Below, one piece after another: positions 51,465 to 60,320 of a stretch of DNA of 64,000 nucleotides. Location: contig JADKGA010000004.1 of assembly GCA_016717165.1 (NCBI GenBank), positions 372,001 through 436,000 on the forward strand. The letters are read 5' to 3'. The notes beneath the pieces are model-generated. The model made no database searches. It was given only the letters and a program-made list of their open reading frames with translations, and was not told where the DNA came from. Source of the DNA: Candidatus Lutibacillus vidarii. Its GTDB lineage: Bacteria > Actinomycetota > Actinomycetes > Actinomycetales > Dermatophilaceae. The translations under genes were made by a program, and so were the position numbers. The stretch's first letter is position 1. Each line of letters opens with the position of its first letter.

Positions 51465-54092
51465 GTGACTGAGCAGCCGCCGACCAACGGCGAGGAGCAG
51501 CACGACCGCATCGAGCCGGTCGACCTCAACGCGGAGATGCAGCGCAGCTATATCGAGTACGCGATGAGCGTCATCGTCAGCCGGGCGCTGCCGGACGTGC
51601 GGGACGGCCTCAAGCCGGTCCACCGCCGGGTCATCTACGCCATGTTCGACGGCGGCTACCGCCCGGACCGCGGGTACAACAAGTGCTCCCGCATCGTCGG
51701 TGACGTCATGGGTCAGTACCACCCGCACGGCGACCAGGCGATCTATGACGCCCTCGTCCGGCTCGTCCAGCCGTGGTCGCTGCGCTACCCGCTCGTCGAC
51801 GGGCAGGGCAACTTCGGCTCCCCCGGTGACGACCCGGCCGCCGCCCCCCGGTACACCGAGGCCCGGATGGCCCAGCTGGCCATGGAGATGGTCCGCGATA
51901 TCGACCAGGAGACCGTCGACTTCGTCCCGAACTACGACGGCAAGACGATGCAGCCGGACGTGCTGCCGAGCCGGTTCCCCAACCTGCTCGTCAACGGCTC
52001 GGCCGGCATCGCCGTCGGCATGGCCACCCAGATCCCGCCGCACAACCTCCGCGAGGTCGCCGCGGCGGCGCAGTGGCACCTGGCCCACCCGGAGGCGAGC
52101 CGCGAGCAGCTCCTCGAGGAGTCGCTGCGGGTCATCAAGGGCCCGGACTTCCCGACCGGCGCGCTGATCATGGGCCGCAAGGGCATCGAGGACGCCTACC
52201 GCACCGGGCGCGGCTCGGTCATCATGCGGGCCGTCGTCCAGGTCGAGGAGATCCGCGGCCGGCAGTGCCTCGTCGTCACCGAGCTGCCCTACCAGGTCAA
52301 CCCCGACTCGCTGGCGGCGAAGATCGCCGAGCTGGTCAAGGACGGCCGGCTCAGCGGCATCGCCGACATCGAGGACCAGACCTCCGGCCGGACCGGCCAG
52401 CGGCTCGTTATCATCCTCAAGCGCGACGCGGTCGCCCGGGTCGTGCTCAACAACCTCTACAAGCACACCCAGCTGCAGACCACCTTCGGGGCGAACATGC
52501 TCGCCCTGGTCGACGGGGTGCCGCGGACCCTGCCGATCGACGCCTTCATCCGGCACTGGGTCAGCCACCAGATCGACGTCATCCAGCGCCGCACCGCCTA
52601 CCGACTCAAGCGGGCCGAGGAGCGCATCCACATCCTCCGCGGCCTGCTCAAGGCCCTCGACGCGCTCGACGAGGTCATCGCCTTGATCCGCCGCTCGCGC
52701 ACCGTCGAGGACGCCCGCGACGGCCTCATCGCGCTGCTCGAGATCGACGAGCTGCAGGCCCAGGCCATCCTCGACATGCAGCTGCGCCGCCTCGCCGCCC
52801 TGGAGCGGCAGAAGATCATCGAGCAGCACGACGAGCAGCAGGCGATCATCGACGACTGCCGCGACATCCTCGCCAAGCCGGACCGCCAGCGCGAGATCGT
52901 CAGCACCGAGCTGCAGGAGATCGTCGACCGCTATGGCGACGACCGGCGCACCCGGATCGAGTTCTTCGAGGGCGACATGTCCATGGAGGACCTCATCCCC
53001 GAGGAGGACGTCGTCGTGACGATCACCCGGGGCGGCTACGCCAAGCGCACCCGGGTCGACCAGTACCGCTCCCAGCGGCGCGGCGGCAAGGGGGTCCGCG
53101 GTGCCCAGCTGCGCGACGAGGATGTCGTCGCCCACTTCTTCACCACGACGACCCACCACTGGCTGCTCTTCTTCACCAACCTCGGCCGGGTCTACCGGGC
53201 CAAGGCGTACGAGCTGCCCGAGGGTGCTCGGGACGCCAAGGGTCAGCATGTCGCGAACCTGCTCGCCTTCCAGGCCGGAGAGACCATCGCCGCGGTGCTC
53301 GCCATCCACGACTACGCGCAGGCGCCATACCTCGTGCTCGCCACCCGCGGTGGGTTGGTGAAGAAGACCCGGCTGCTGGAGTACGACTCGCCGCGCAGCG
53401 GCGGCCTCATCGCGGTGAACCTCCGCGACGGCGACGAGCTGGTGGGGGCGGACCTGTGCTCCTCGGCTGACGACCTGCTCCTGGTCAGCCGCAAGGGTAT
53501 GTCGGTCCGGTTCACCGCCACCGACGAGGCACTGCGGCCGATGGGTCGAGCGACCTCGGGCGTGACCGGGATGAAGTTCCGGGGCGGCGACTGGCTGCTC
53601 TCGATGTCCGTGGTGCCCGAGGGCGCCGAGGGGATCGACGTCTTCGTCGTTTTCGAGAACGGGCTGGCCAAGCGGACGCCGGTGTCGGACTACCGGGTCC
53701 AGGGCCGAGGCGGGCTGGGGATCCAGGTCGCCAAGCTCTCCGAGAAGGGTGGAGATCTCGTCGGGGCGTTGACCGTCACCGCCGAGGACGAGGTCATGGT
53801 CGTCATGGAGAAGGGGAAGATCGTCCGCTCGCGGGTCGACGAGGTCCGGCATACCGGCCGGTCGACGATGGGCGTCATCTTCGCCACGCCGGACCGGGGC
53901 GACGCGATCGTCGCGGTGGCCCGTAACGCCGAGCACGGCGAGGACGCCGAGGCTTCGGACGGTTCTGAGGGTTCTGAGGAAGCCAGCGGCGCCGATGTGG
54001 ACGAGGCGCCTCCGGCGCCGACCCAGGACGATGGCGTACCGTCTGACGATGAGGCTCCCGGTACGGGCGCCGACGACGGAGGTGACGCATGA
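51465..54092 (+). CDS. gyrA: DNA gyrase subunit A
   Basis: The 875-residue subunit has the breakage-reunion core with catalytic Tyr130 (APRYTEARM) and the C-terminal wrapping domain with the GyrA box QRRGGKGVRG and later blade repeats. The quinolone-determining region reads HPHGDQAIYDALVRLVQPW, so Gln91 stands at the position of E. coli Ser83, while Asp95 (E. coli Asp87) is kept. The last 50 residues are acidic and Ser/Gly-rich. GTG 51465 gives MTEQPPTNGEEQ. The stop overlaps the DUF3566 gene by 4 bp. Confidence 0.97.
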   Translation: MTEQPPTNGEEQHDRIEPVDLNAEMQRSYIEYAMSVIVSRALPDVRDGLKPVHRRVIYAMFDGGYRPDRGYNKCSRIVGDVMGQYHPHGDQAIYDALVRLVQPWSLRYPLVDGQGNFGSPGDDPAAAPRYTEARMAQLAMEMVRDIDQETVDFVPNYDGKTMQPDVLPSRFPNLLVNGSAGIAVGMATQIPPHNLREVAAAAQWHLAHPEASREQLLEESLRVIKGPDFPTGALIMGRKGIEDAYRTGRGSVIMRAVVQVEEIRGRQCLVVTELPYQVNPDSLAAKIAELVKDGRLSGIADIEDQTSGRTGQRLVIILKRDAVARVVLNNLYKHTQLQTTFGANMLALVDGVPRTLPIDAFIRHWVSHQIDVIQRRTAYRLKRAEERIHILRGLLKALDALDEVIALIRRSRTVEDARDGLIALLEIDELQAQAILDMQLRRLAALERQKIIEQHDEQQAIIDDCRDILAKPDRQREIVSTELQEIVDRYGDDRRTRIEFFEGDMSMEDLIPEEDVVVTITRGGYAKRTRVDQYRSQRRGGKGVRGAQLRDEDVVAHFFTTTTHHWLLFFTNLGRVYRAKAYELPEGARDAKGQHVANLLAFQAGETIAAVLAIHDYAQAPYLVLATRGGLVKKTRLLEYDSPRSGGLIAVNLRDGDELVGADLCSSADDLLLVSRKGMSVRFTATDEALRPMGRATSGVTGMKFRGGDWLLSMSVVPEGAEGIDVFVVFENGLAKRTPVSDYRVQGRGGLGIQVAKLSEKGGDLVGALTVTAEDEVMVVMEKGKIVRSRVDEVRHTGRSTMGVIFATPDRGDAIVAVARNAEHGEDAEASDGSEGSEEASGADVDEAPPAPTQDDGVPSDDEAPGTGADDGGDA

Positions 54093-54631
54093 GCACGACC
54101 GAGGACGTCGATTCGGTGACCCAGACGATGCCGTCGCCCTTGGCCGCGGCCGAGCCCTCGTCGTCCGCCGACGCCGAGGCCTCGGCGGAGGCCCCGGGCT
54201 ATGGCGCCGTCGTCGCCTCGACCGCGGTGCCCGTCGACCCTCCGGTGGTGACGGTGGACCGGGGCGGCCCGCGCCGGGTCCGGCTGGCCGTCTCCCGGAT
54301 CGACCCGTGGTCGGTCATGAAGATGTCCTTCCTGTTCTCGGTGGCCCTCGGCATCGCCGGGGTGGTCATGACCGCGCTGCTGTGGTCGATCCTCAACGGG
54401 TTGGGGATCTTCTCCGATATCGACCGGATCATCCAGGACAACCAGCTCGCCTCGGCGACACCGATCCACATCCTCGACTACGTCGGCTTCCGCCGGGTCG
54501 TGTCGATGTCGGTCGTTGTCGGGGTCATCAATGTCGTCCTCATGACCGCGATCGCCACCCTGGCCTCCTTCCTCTACAACATCAGCTCCTCGCTGGTCGG
54601 CGGCGTGCAGCTGACCCTGACCGACGACTGA
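54089..54631 (+). CDS. DUF3566 transmembrane protein
   Basis: The 180-residue protein has an Ala/Ser-rich cytoplasmic N-terminus (1-70), then VRLAVSRIDPWSVMKMSFLFSVALGIAGVV with the first membrane helix (about 85-105) and a second near 145-165, ending on the family C-terminus SSLVGGVQLTLTDD. DUF3566 proteins follow gyrA across actinobacteria (Rv0007); function is unclear though linked to growth and envelope. Translationally coupled to gyrA. Confidence 0.93.
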   Translation: MSTTEDVDSVTQTMPSPLAAAEPSSSADAEASAEAPGYGAVVASTAVPVDPPVVTVDRGGPRRVRLAVSRIDPWSVMKMSFLFSVALGIAGVVMTALLWSILNGLGIFSDIDRIIQDNQLASATPIHILDYVGFRRVVSMSVVVGVINVVLMTAIATLASFLYNISSSLVGGVQLTLTDD

Positions 54632-54686
54632 AACCCCCTCGGCGGGCGGTGCTTGCCGGGTGGGCCGGGGCCGGCATACCGGCGTT

Positions 54687-54716
54687 TTGAAGCACGTGCG
54701 GCAGGTGAGGTAGGCT
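54687..54716 (+). promoter_or_regulatory. tRNA promoter: TTGAAG, 18 bp, TAGGCT
   Basis: The -35 TTGAAG (54687-54692) and -10 TAGGCT (54711-54716) lie 40 bp before tRNA-Ile, in the gap after the DUF3566 gene. Confidence 0.55.
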
Positions 54717-54755
54717 CGGTCCTCGCGCCCGACGGTCTGCGCCGGGTGTCAGTGC

Positions 54756-54829
54756 GGGCCTATAGCTCAGACGGTTAGAGCGCTTCCCTGATAAGGAAGA
54801 GGCCACAGGTTCAAGTCCTGTTAGGCCCA
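54756..54829 (+). tRNA. tRNA-Ile (GAT)
   Basis: The 74-nt cloverleaf has acceptor GGGCCTA/TAGGCCC, D arm AGCTCAGACGGTTAGAGC, anticodon stem CTTCC/GGAAG with loop CTGATAA (GAT), and T arm CAGGTTCAAGTCCTG. CCA is not encoded. Confidence 0.97.
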
Positions 54830-54866
54830 CTGCCGTCCCGTCCGGCACTCCCCTTTGGAGGCGGTC

Positions 54867-54992
54867 ATGGTCAAGAAGGTTCTCGCGGCGGCGCTCGCCG
54901 GGCTCAGCGCGGTGCTGGTTGCGCTGAAGATCAAGGAGCAGCGCGCCGAGCAGGAGCTGTGGGCCGAGGCGACGGACGACATCCGACCCTGA
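54867..54992 (+). CDS. DLW-39 family small protein
   Basis: The 41-residue protein (start MVKKVLAAALAGLSAVLVAL) has one N-terminal membrane-type helix and a charged tail EQRAEQELWAEATDDI matching the actinobacterial DLW-39 family, normally encoded just after gyrA and tRNA-Ile. ATG 54867 follows TTTGGAGG. Function unknown. Confidence 0.85.
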   Translation: MVKKVLAAALAGLSAVLVALKIKEQRAEQELWAEATDDIRP

Positions 54993-55023
54993 CCTGCACC
55001 TTCGGGTATGCCGGTCAGGCCCA

Positions 55024-55096
55024 GGGGCCATGGCGCAATTGGTAGCGCACCTGCTTTGCAAGCAGGGGGTTAGGGGTTCGAGTCCCCTTGGCTCCA
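55024..55096 (+). tRNA. tRNA-Ala (TGC)
   Basis: The 73-nt cloverleaf has acceptor GGGGCCA/TGGCTCC, anticodon stem CCTGC/GCAGG with loop TTTGCAA (TGC), and T arm AGGGGTTCGAGTCCCCT. Its 3' end is duplicated at 55229. Confidence 0.97.
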
Positions 55097-55117
55097 CTAA
55101 GCGGAACGAGGTCGGAC
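55082..55117 (+). repeat. att-like direct repeat, left copy (3' end of tRNA-Ala)
   Basis: The 36 bp cover the last 15 bases of tRNA-Ala and the left arm of its terminator. They recur at 55229-55264 with one mismatch, 147 bp away, and similarity continues weakly for about 15 bp more. Such duplications mark integrase attachment sites. Confidence 0.85.
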
Positions 55118-55144
55118 ACGTTTTCGTCCGGCCTCGTTCCGCTT
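55099..55144 (+). terminator. Terminator after tRNA-Ala
   Basis: A 13-bp outer stem (55099-55111 with 55132-55144) and a 5-bp inner stem (CGGAC/GTCCG) enclose an ACGTTTTC loop. Confidence 0.85.
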
Positions 55145-55228
55145 CGTGAAGGTAGGTCTCGAACCCCGGTGGGGTTCTGGGCCCACGCGGCTGGCGGCGC
55201 GAGGGACGAGCGGCGGCTGGCGTGGGGC

Positions 55229-55264
55229 GTCCCCTTGGCTCCACTCAGCGGAACGAGGTCGGAC
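55229..55264 (+). repeat. att-like direct repeat, right copy
   Basis: Second copy of the tRNA-Ala 3' end plus terminator left arm, without the rest of the tRNA. It precedes the toxin-antitoxin genes. DNA between the copies (55145-55228) shows no gene; no integrase is present in the window. Confidence 0.85.
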
Positions 55265-55298
55265 CCGCTCTTCGTCCGGATTGCCCCGGGCGGTGCTG

Positions 55299-55583
55299 AT
55301 GGCCACAATTGTGTCCATGAGCATCGAGCCACTGCGGGCCGTCCGGGACCACTTCAGTGAGGTGGTCGACCGGGTGGAGTTCCAGCACGAGCGGGTCGTC
55401 GTGACGCGCAACGGCCATGCGGCCGCGGTGCTGATCAGCCCCGATGACCTGGCCGAGCTCGAGGAGACCCTCGACGTCTTGAGTGATCCTGAGGCGCTGG
55501 CTGACATCCGCGAGGCCGACGCGGCATACGCCCGCGGAGACGTCGTCCGCGGGGTGGACGCGGTCCGGCAGCTGCGCGCGTGA
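55299..55583 (+). CDS. Phd/RelB-type antitoxin
   Basis: The 94-residue protein has the Phd/YefM N-terminal fold: EPLRAVRDHFSEVVDRVEFQHERVVVTRNGHAAAVLISPDDLAELEET matches the DNA-binding half, followed by an acidic C-terminal toxin-neutralising tail (ALADIREADAAYARGD). ATG 55299 is taken; ATG 55317 (MSIEPLRAV) is an equally good start. It overlaps the toxin gene by 4 bp and lies just right of the att-like repeat. Confidence 0.9.
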   Translation: MATIVSMSIEPLRAVRDHFSEVVDRVEFQHERVVVTRNGHAAAVLISPDDLAELEETLDVLSDPEALADIREADAAYARGDVVRGVDAVRQLRA

Positions 55584-55861
55584 CCGACCCAGTCCCGTAC
55601 GAGCCCGTCCTGACGCCACCGGCGACCCGCGCGATCCGCGACGGGTTGCCCGAGTCTGTGGCTGCGGCGGTCATCGAGTTCCTCAGCGCAGCGCTGGTCG
55701 AGAATCCGCGCCGGGTCGGCAAGCGGCTGCGGGGCGAACTCTCAGGAGTCTGGGCGGCACGTCGGGGTACCTACCGCGTCCTGTACCGGATCAACGACGC
55801 CGGGCACGAGGTCATCGTCCTGCGCGTCGAGCACCGTCGTGAGGTCTACCGACCGCACTGA
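55580..55861 (+). CDS. RelE/ParE-family toxin
   Basis: The 93-residue protein ends RVGKRLRGELSGVWAARRGT / YRVLYRIND ... IVLRVEHRREVY, the core of RelE-type ribosome-dependent mRNA interferases (basic strand, R-x-Y-R and final H-R-x-x-V-Y). GTG 55580 overlaps the antitoxin stop (GTGA), giving strict coupling. Whether it is RelE- or ParE-like in action cannot be read from sequence. Confidence 0.92.
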   Translation: MTDPVPYEPVLTPPATRAIRDGLPESVAAAVIEFLSAALVENPRRVGKRLRGELSGVWAARRGTYRVLYRINDAGHEVIVLRVEHRREVYRPH

Positions 55862-55988
55862 CGCATGCCGCCGGCTGCTGGGTTGCCTAGGAACAGATCC
55901 GAGCAGCGGACCCAGGGTGAGCAGTGCGCCGATCGACCAGGTGCGATGGGTGACGATCGGACCGAGCACGCCACGGCGGGGGCGAGGA

Positions 55989-57305
55989 CTACCGCTTCGG
56001 GATACGACGTACGTACCTGGGATCGCGATCGAGGGTGGGCCTCCAAGACCCCTGGATGTGCTCGAGGATGCGCTCCGCCATACGACTGGCCACGTCAACA
56101 AGGTCACCGGGGAGCGTCTCGATCGCTGCAGCGAATGCCTCGGGCAGATCCGCCCGGAGGTCGGCCACCCAGGCAATCGCCTGGTCGCCAGGGATGTCGA
56201 GGTGGCGAGCCGCGGCCCGCCAGTCCCGCTCGGTGATGTCGAGCATGCGCCAGTGTTCGCCCACCTTCATCGGCGAGCTGAGTCGTTCGTGTTGGTCGTA
56301 GCAGGCGGCCGACGCAACGTCGTAGAGCGGAGCGACCTGCACGCGTGGACCGACCAACAGGAGGGAGTAGTTCTTCGCGTGCGCGTCGGTGCCGCCGATG
56401 AGCACGTTGAAGGCCAGCCCCTTGAAGAACCGCTCACTGCTGATGAGACGGTCCTCGATGGCCAACCCCGACAGGATCCTTCCGATGTCGGCGACGCCCG
56501 GACCACCGTCGGACTGGTACTTCTGGCTCGGGTGGACCGACAGGGCCTGGCACATGTCTTCCTGATGGACGCGAAGCCAGCGGCCGTCGGTGTCCTGGCG
56601 GCGGTCGTACCGATGAGCGATGACCGCCTGGACATCAGCGACCTCAGCGAGGTCAACACGGGCGGCAAGCAGGCCCGCCTTCGCGGCGGCCCGAAGGCAC
56701 AGGGCTTCGTTGATGTGGTGTCTGGTGTAGCCCGCGACCGCGGGCTTGATGATCGCGTTTGTCGGAGTTGAGTCATTGGGGATTCCCCAACGGCCCGTGG
56801 CCTCGTCGAGGAAGAGCGCGATTTTCGGCTGAGCACCGGAGAGGCTCCACCGGCCACCGTCGCGACCCGGGTCCCAGTCGGCGCCGTGCTCGGACAGTTC
56901 ACGCGCCAGGGTCGCGAAGTCATTCTCGGAGAGCCACTCGATGTTTCCGTGTCGCCTCGCCCCGTCATCGGACTCCTCCCCTGGCGGCAGGACCTGCACT
57001 GCGCCGGCAGCGTCGCGCCCCACGTGCGCCAGCAGACCGAAGGGGTTGTCGGCCGAGACTCCATACTTCGTCGCCCAACGCTCCCGAGCCGGCCGGCTGT
57101 CGGGGAGAAGGCCGTCAAGAAAGGCTCGGACGGGTCTGTTGCCGTGACGAGGGGATGTGAGCGGCATCGACAGCGACAGCGGTGTCGCTGTCGGGTCCGA
57201 CCGGTACTCCTCGTCGTAGGTGAAAGAGAGGCTTCCGCCGGTCTGTTCTGCGTCGCCGATCGGTATGCCGTCGAGGTAGACACGCAGTCGCTGTGGCATG
57301 GCCAT
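55989..57305 (-). CDS. hipA: HipA-family serine/threonine kinase toxin
   Basis: The 438-residue protein follows the HipA plan: N-terminal beta domain (RLRVYLDGIPIGDAEQTGG, LSLSMPL, FLDGLLPDS, NPFGLLAHVGRDAAGAVQV), the nucleotide-binding SLSGAQPKIALF, IIKPA, the catalytic GGTDAHAKNYSLL near residue 300, then PLYDVASA. HipA phosphorylates aminoacyl-tRNA synthetases and causes dormancy. Start ATG 57305 overlaps the hipB stop. Convergent with the RelE-like gene. Confidence 0.93.
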   Translation of the reverse strand: MAMPQRLRVYLDGIPIGDAEQTGGSLSFTYDEEYRSDPTATPLSLSMPLTSPRHGNRPVRAFLDGLLPDSRPARERWATKYGVSADNPFGLLAHVGRDAAGAVQVLPPGEESDDGARRHGNIEWLSENDFATLARELSEHGADWDPGRDGGRWSLSGAQPKIALFLDEATGRWGIPNDSTPTNAIIKPAVAGYTRHHINEALCLRAAAKAGLLAARVDLAEVADVQAVIAHRYDRRQDTDGRWLRVHQEDMCQALSVHPSQKYQSDGGPGVADIGRILSGLAIEDRLISSERFFKGLAFNVLIGGTDAHAKNYSLLLVGPRVQVAPLYDVASAACYDQHERLSSPMKVGEHWRMLDITERDWRAAARHLDIPGDQAIAWVADLRADLPEAFAAAIETLPGDLVDVASRMAERILEHIQGSWRPTLDRDPRYVRRIPKR

Positions 57306-57706
57306 CAGGAGGTCCGATCGTTGAGGAAGGCGAACGGGTCGGAGCTCTTGAAACCGGCGGAGGCGCGCTTGCCGGCAGTCCCAGCCCTGACGGCTGACTT
57401 GTCGGCGGCGTGGCCGTGGGTGACGTACCGGCCGGTCGCCGCGGACCGTAGTTGTTTCCTGGCGGCCGTCTTCTGGGTCGCAGACTTCCGGGTCGGTTGA
57501 GCGTCGGCGACGTCGAGCCTCAACCCGAGGACGGCTAGCGCGTCGAGAACCTTCTGCGTCTCGAGCCGCGGGGTGCCCTTTTCGAGACGGATGACCCAGT
57601 CGCGGCTGACCCGTAGGCGGTCGGCGAGCTCGGCCTGGGTCAGACCGTGGGCTCGGCGAGCGGTGCGCACCAGGGCGCCCAGGTCGCGAACGGTGTGAAC
57701 CTGCAT
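57305..57706 (-). CDS. hipB: HipB-type XRE antitoxin/repressor
   Basis: The 133-residue protein has an XRE helix-turn-helix (about 8-65: LVRTARRAHGLTQAELADRL, RVSRDWVIRLEKGTPRLE) and a long basic Thr/Ala/Lys-rich C-terminal tail ending KSSDPFAFLNDRTS, longer than that of E. coli HipB. ATG 57706 follows GAGAGG; the longer open frame would include the operator repeats. Overlaps hipA. Confidence 0.9.
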   Translation of the reverse strand: MQVHTVRDLGALVRTARRAHGLTQAELADRLRVSRDWVIRLEKGTPRLETQKVLDALAVLGLRLDVADAQPTRKSATQKTAARKQLRSAATGRYVTHGHAADKSAVRAGTAGKRASAGFKSSDPFAFLNDRTS

Positions 57707-57747
57707 CTGACCTCTCCTCTCGGGCCGAGCCGCCTCAGCTACCACTA

Positions 57748-57792
57748 CTGTAGTCGTTCGCCGACATTCGCCGCTGTAGTCGTTCGCCGACA
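57748..57792. promoter_or_regulatory. hipBA operator: two 19-bp direct repeats
   Basis: CTGTAGTCGTTCGCCGACA occurs exactly at 57748-57766 and 57774-57792 (26-bp period), each with an internal GTCG-TTCGC-CGAC dyad, 42 bp upstream of hipB. Likely HipB binding sites. Confidence 0.65.
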
Positions 57793-57888
57793 CTAGCGTG
57801 TGTCGCTGTTCGACGACATTGTGGCGCTGTGCTGCAGTGATGTGCACCTAGCCAGAGGCAAGAACGCCAAGCCCCAGCTACGACCCGA

Positions 57889-60186
57889 TCAGGGGAGGGT
57901 GGTCGCGGCCCAGCCAGCGATCTGCGCCCGCGTACTGACCCCGAGCTTGTTCATGATGTTGCGAATGTGGTTCTCGACGGTGCGTTCGGAGATGAACAGC
58001 TGCGACCCGATCTGCCTGTTGCTTAGGCCCTCGACGAGGTGGCGGGCGATCTCGGTCTCCCTCGGCGTCAGGAGCGGGGTGGCGTCAACCACCCCAGCAC
58101 CCCCAGACCGCCCCGCGCCCGGACCGAGCGCAAACGTCAACGCCCCATCACGATCCAGGCAAGCCCCTATCGCCCACTCGGCGTCATACCTTGCCTGGCC
58201 GAGCTCCGCGCGAAGCCGCTCGACGGTCTCCACCTGGATCGGCCCGAGCAGCGCATTGACCGCCGCCCCGGTCAGCGCTCGCAACGAGTCGCTCGCGCCG
58301 AGCAGCCGCGCCGCTCGACCCGGCTGACCGCTCCGCGCGGCCTGACACCCGAGCGCGCCGACGAGGTAGAACTGCGCGACGCGGTCGTCGATCCGCTGCG
58401 CGATGGTCAACGACTCCACCAGCAAGGGCTCGGGGTTCTCGTCCTCACGGATGAGCGCCGCCAGGCCAAGGTTCATCAGCCAGATCTCCAACGTATAGAG
58501 GTCGTTGAGCTCGCGACTGAGCCGCGCACCGGCCAGCGAGGCCGCCCGGAAGCCGGCGAGGTCACCGGCGAAGAAGCAGCGCATGGCCTGGGCCTGCGTC
58601 GTGGCGAGGGCCGACATACCGTCCTCGTGGCCAGCCGGGACGGCGAGCGCCTCCTCGAGCAGGTGCTGCGACGACGCCGCGTCGCCCGTCATACCGGCCG
58701 CGACTGACGCCATCGACAGCGCCTCGATGAGCAGGCGCGCCGGGCCCGCGCGCCGGGCGGACTCGACGGCCAGGCCGAGCTCGCGGCGTCCGGTTGCCGG
58801 GTCGGACCGCAGCACGGCGAGGAAGCCGCGCATGAAGTGCGCTCCCGTCAGTTCCGCCGACCCACGGGGGTATGCCGCGATGAGGTCGTCGAGCAGGGCG
58901 ATCCCCTCCGCCTGGGCCCGAGTCACCCACCACCACGCGAGCGACCCCACCAGCGCCAGCCGGCGCGCGGAGTCACCGCGGTCACGACACCGGCGCAGCA
59001 CCAGGCGGATGGTGTCGATCTCCAGCTCGACCCACCCGAGCCAGTCCACCAGCTGGGGCCGGGCGTTCTCGACGGCTGCGGCGCACCGGGTCACGTAGTA
59101 GTCGATCAGCCGCTCGGCGCTGGCCGACTCCTCCCCCGCATCGGCGAGACGCTCCGCGGCATACTCGCGCATCGTCTCGTGAAGGCGATGGCACGCAACG
59201 GGCCCGACGAGCTCGGTCATGACCAGCGACTTGCCGACCAGCGAGGCGAGGACAGACAGGACGTGCCCTGCGGGGAGGCAACCGTCGGCGCAGGCCCCGC
59301 GGGCGTCGTCGAGGGTGAACCGGCCGGCGAAGACGGACAGCCGACGCAGCAGGACGCGCTCCTCGTCGGTGAGCAGGTCGTAGCTCCAGTCGATCGCCGT
59401 CCGCAGGGTCTGGTGCCGAGGCAGGGCCGCCCACCCGTCCGAACCGAGCAAGGCGAAGCGGTCGGAGAGGTGGGCGAGGATCTGTTCGACGGCCAGGACG
59501 CGGGTCTTGACCGCGGCCAGCTCTAGGCCGAGCGGGAGCCCGTCGAGGCGACGGCAGATGCCGATGACCGCGGCCCGGTTCGCTTCGGTGAGCACGAACC
59601 GACCCGAGGCAGCGGCGGCCCGTTCGGTGAAGAGCCGCACCGCCTCGTTCTGTCCGACCCGCTCCACCGGCGCCGTGGTGTCGACCAGTGGCAGCTCCAG
59701 GGGCGGCACGGGCAGGACGTGCTCGCCGCCGACCGAGAGCGGCTCCCGGCTGGTCGCAATGACCCGCACCCGCAGCGCCGCGGCCAGGACGGCGGTGACG
59801 ATCTCGGCGGCCGGAGCGAGCACGTGCTCGCAGTTGTCGACAACAAGCAGGAGCTCCCGGTCGGCCAGGTAGCCGGTCACGAGGTCAAGGGCGGGGACGG
59901 CACCGTGGTCGCGCAGCCCGAGGGCTTCGGCGGTCGCGCGGAGGACACCCTCCTCGGTGTGCACCTCGGCCAGCCCCACGAGCCAGGCGCCGTGCGCGAA
60001 CCCCCGCGCGAGTCCGGTCGCCGCTCGCAGCGCCAGCCGCGTCTTGCCGACCCCGCCCGGCCCGACCAGGCTGACCAGCCGCGCGGTCGCCAGCCGCGCC
60101 CGGAGCTCGGCGAGCTCGCGGCGTCGACCGATGAAACTACTGGCCTCTGCGGGAAGGTTTCCGCAGAGGCCCTTGGCCGTGGCCAT
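57889..60186 (-). CDS. Large ATP-binding LuxR family transcriptional regulator
   Basis: The 765-residue protein has an N-terminal STAND-type ATPase (SSFIGRRRELAELR, Walker A LVGPGGVGKTRLALRA near 42, LLLVVDNCEHVL, ATSREPL), a helical repeat middle of TPR-like character and a C-terminal LuxR helix-turn-helix (about 697-755: LTPRETEIARHLVEGLSNRQ, FISERTVENHIRNIMNKLGV). Such regulators respond to unknown ligands. It is divergent from a small gene and a DUF4386 membrane protein gene, which may be its targets. ATG 60186 gives MATAKGLCGNLPAEASS, typical of the group. Confidence 0.93.
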   Translation of the reverse strand: MATAKGLCGNLPAEASSFIGRRRELAELRARLATARLVSLVGPGGVGKTRLALRAATGLARGFAHGAWLVGLAEVHTEEGVLRATAEALGLRDHGAVPALDLVTGYLADRELLLVVDNCEHVLAPAAEIVTAVLAAALRVRVIATSREPLSVGGEHVLPVPPLELPLVDTTAPVERVGQNEAVRLFTERAAAASGRFVLTEANRAAVIGICRRLDGLPLGLELAAVKTRVLAVEQILAHLSDRFALLGSDGWAALPRHQTLRTAIDWSYDLLTDEERVLLRRLSVFAGRFTLDDARGACADGCLPAGHVLSVLASLVGKSLVMTELVGPVACHRLHETMREYAAERLADAGEESASAERLIDYYVTRCAAAVENARPQLVDWLGWVELEIDTIRLVLRRCRDRGDSARRLALVGSLAWWWVTRAQAEGIALLDDLIAAYPRGSAELTGAHFMRGFLAVLRSDPATGRRELGLAVESARRAGPARLLIEALSMASVAAGMTGDAASSQHLLEEALAVPAGHEDGMSALATTQAQAMRCFFAGDLAGFRAASLAGARLSRELNDLYTLEIWLMNLGLAALIREDENPEPLLVESLTIAQRIDDRVAQFYLVGALGCQAARSGQPGRAARLLGASDSLRALTGAAVNALLGPIQVETVERLRAELGQARYDAEWAIGACLDRDGALTFALGPGAGRSGGAGVVDATPLLTPRETEIARHLVEGLSNRQIGSQLFISERTVENHIRNIMNKLGVSTRAQIAGWAATTLP

Positions 60187-60265
60187 ACGACCAGCAAACC
60201 ACCGGTACGCCGAGGGCTCAACGCCCCCTTCCCAGAGGTGCCACGTAGGTACTGCATGAGGGTTT

Positions 60266-60283
60266 CCCCGGGTTATCCCGGGG
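60266..60283. promoter_or_regulatory. 7-bp dyad in the LuxR / DUF4386 divergent promoter
   Basis: CCCCGGG-TTAT-CCCGGGG lies midway in the 134-bp divergent gap, a candidate operator for the LuxR regulator. Confidence 0.4.
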
Positions 60284-60320
60284 CGCCCGTCTTCCTAGCG
60301 TGAAATGCGTGAAGGAACAG

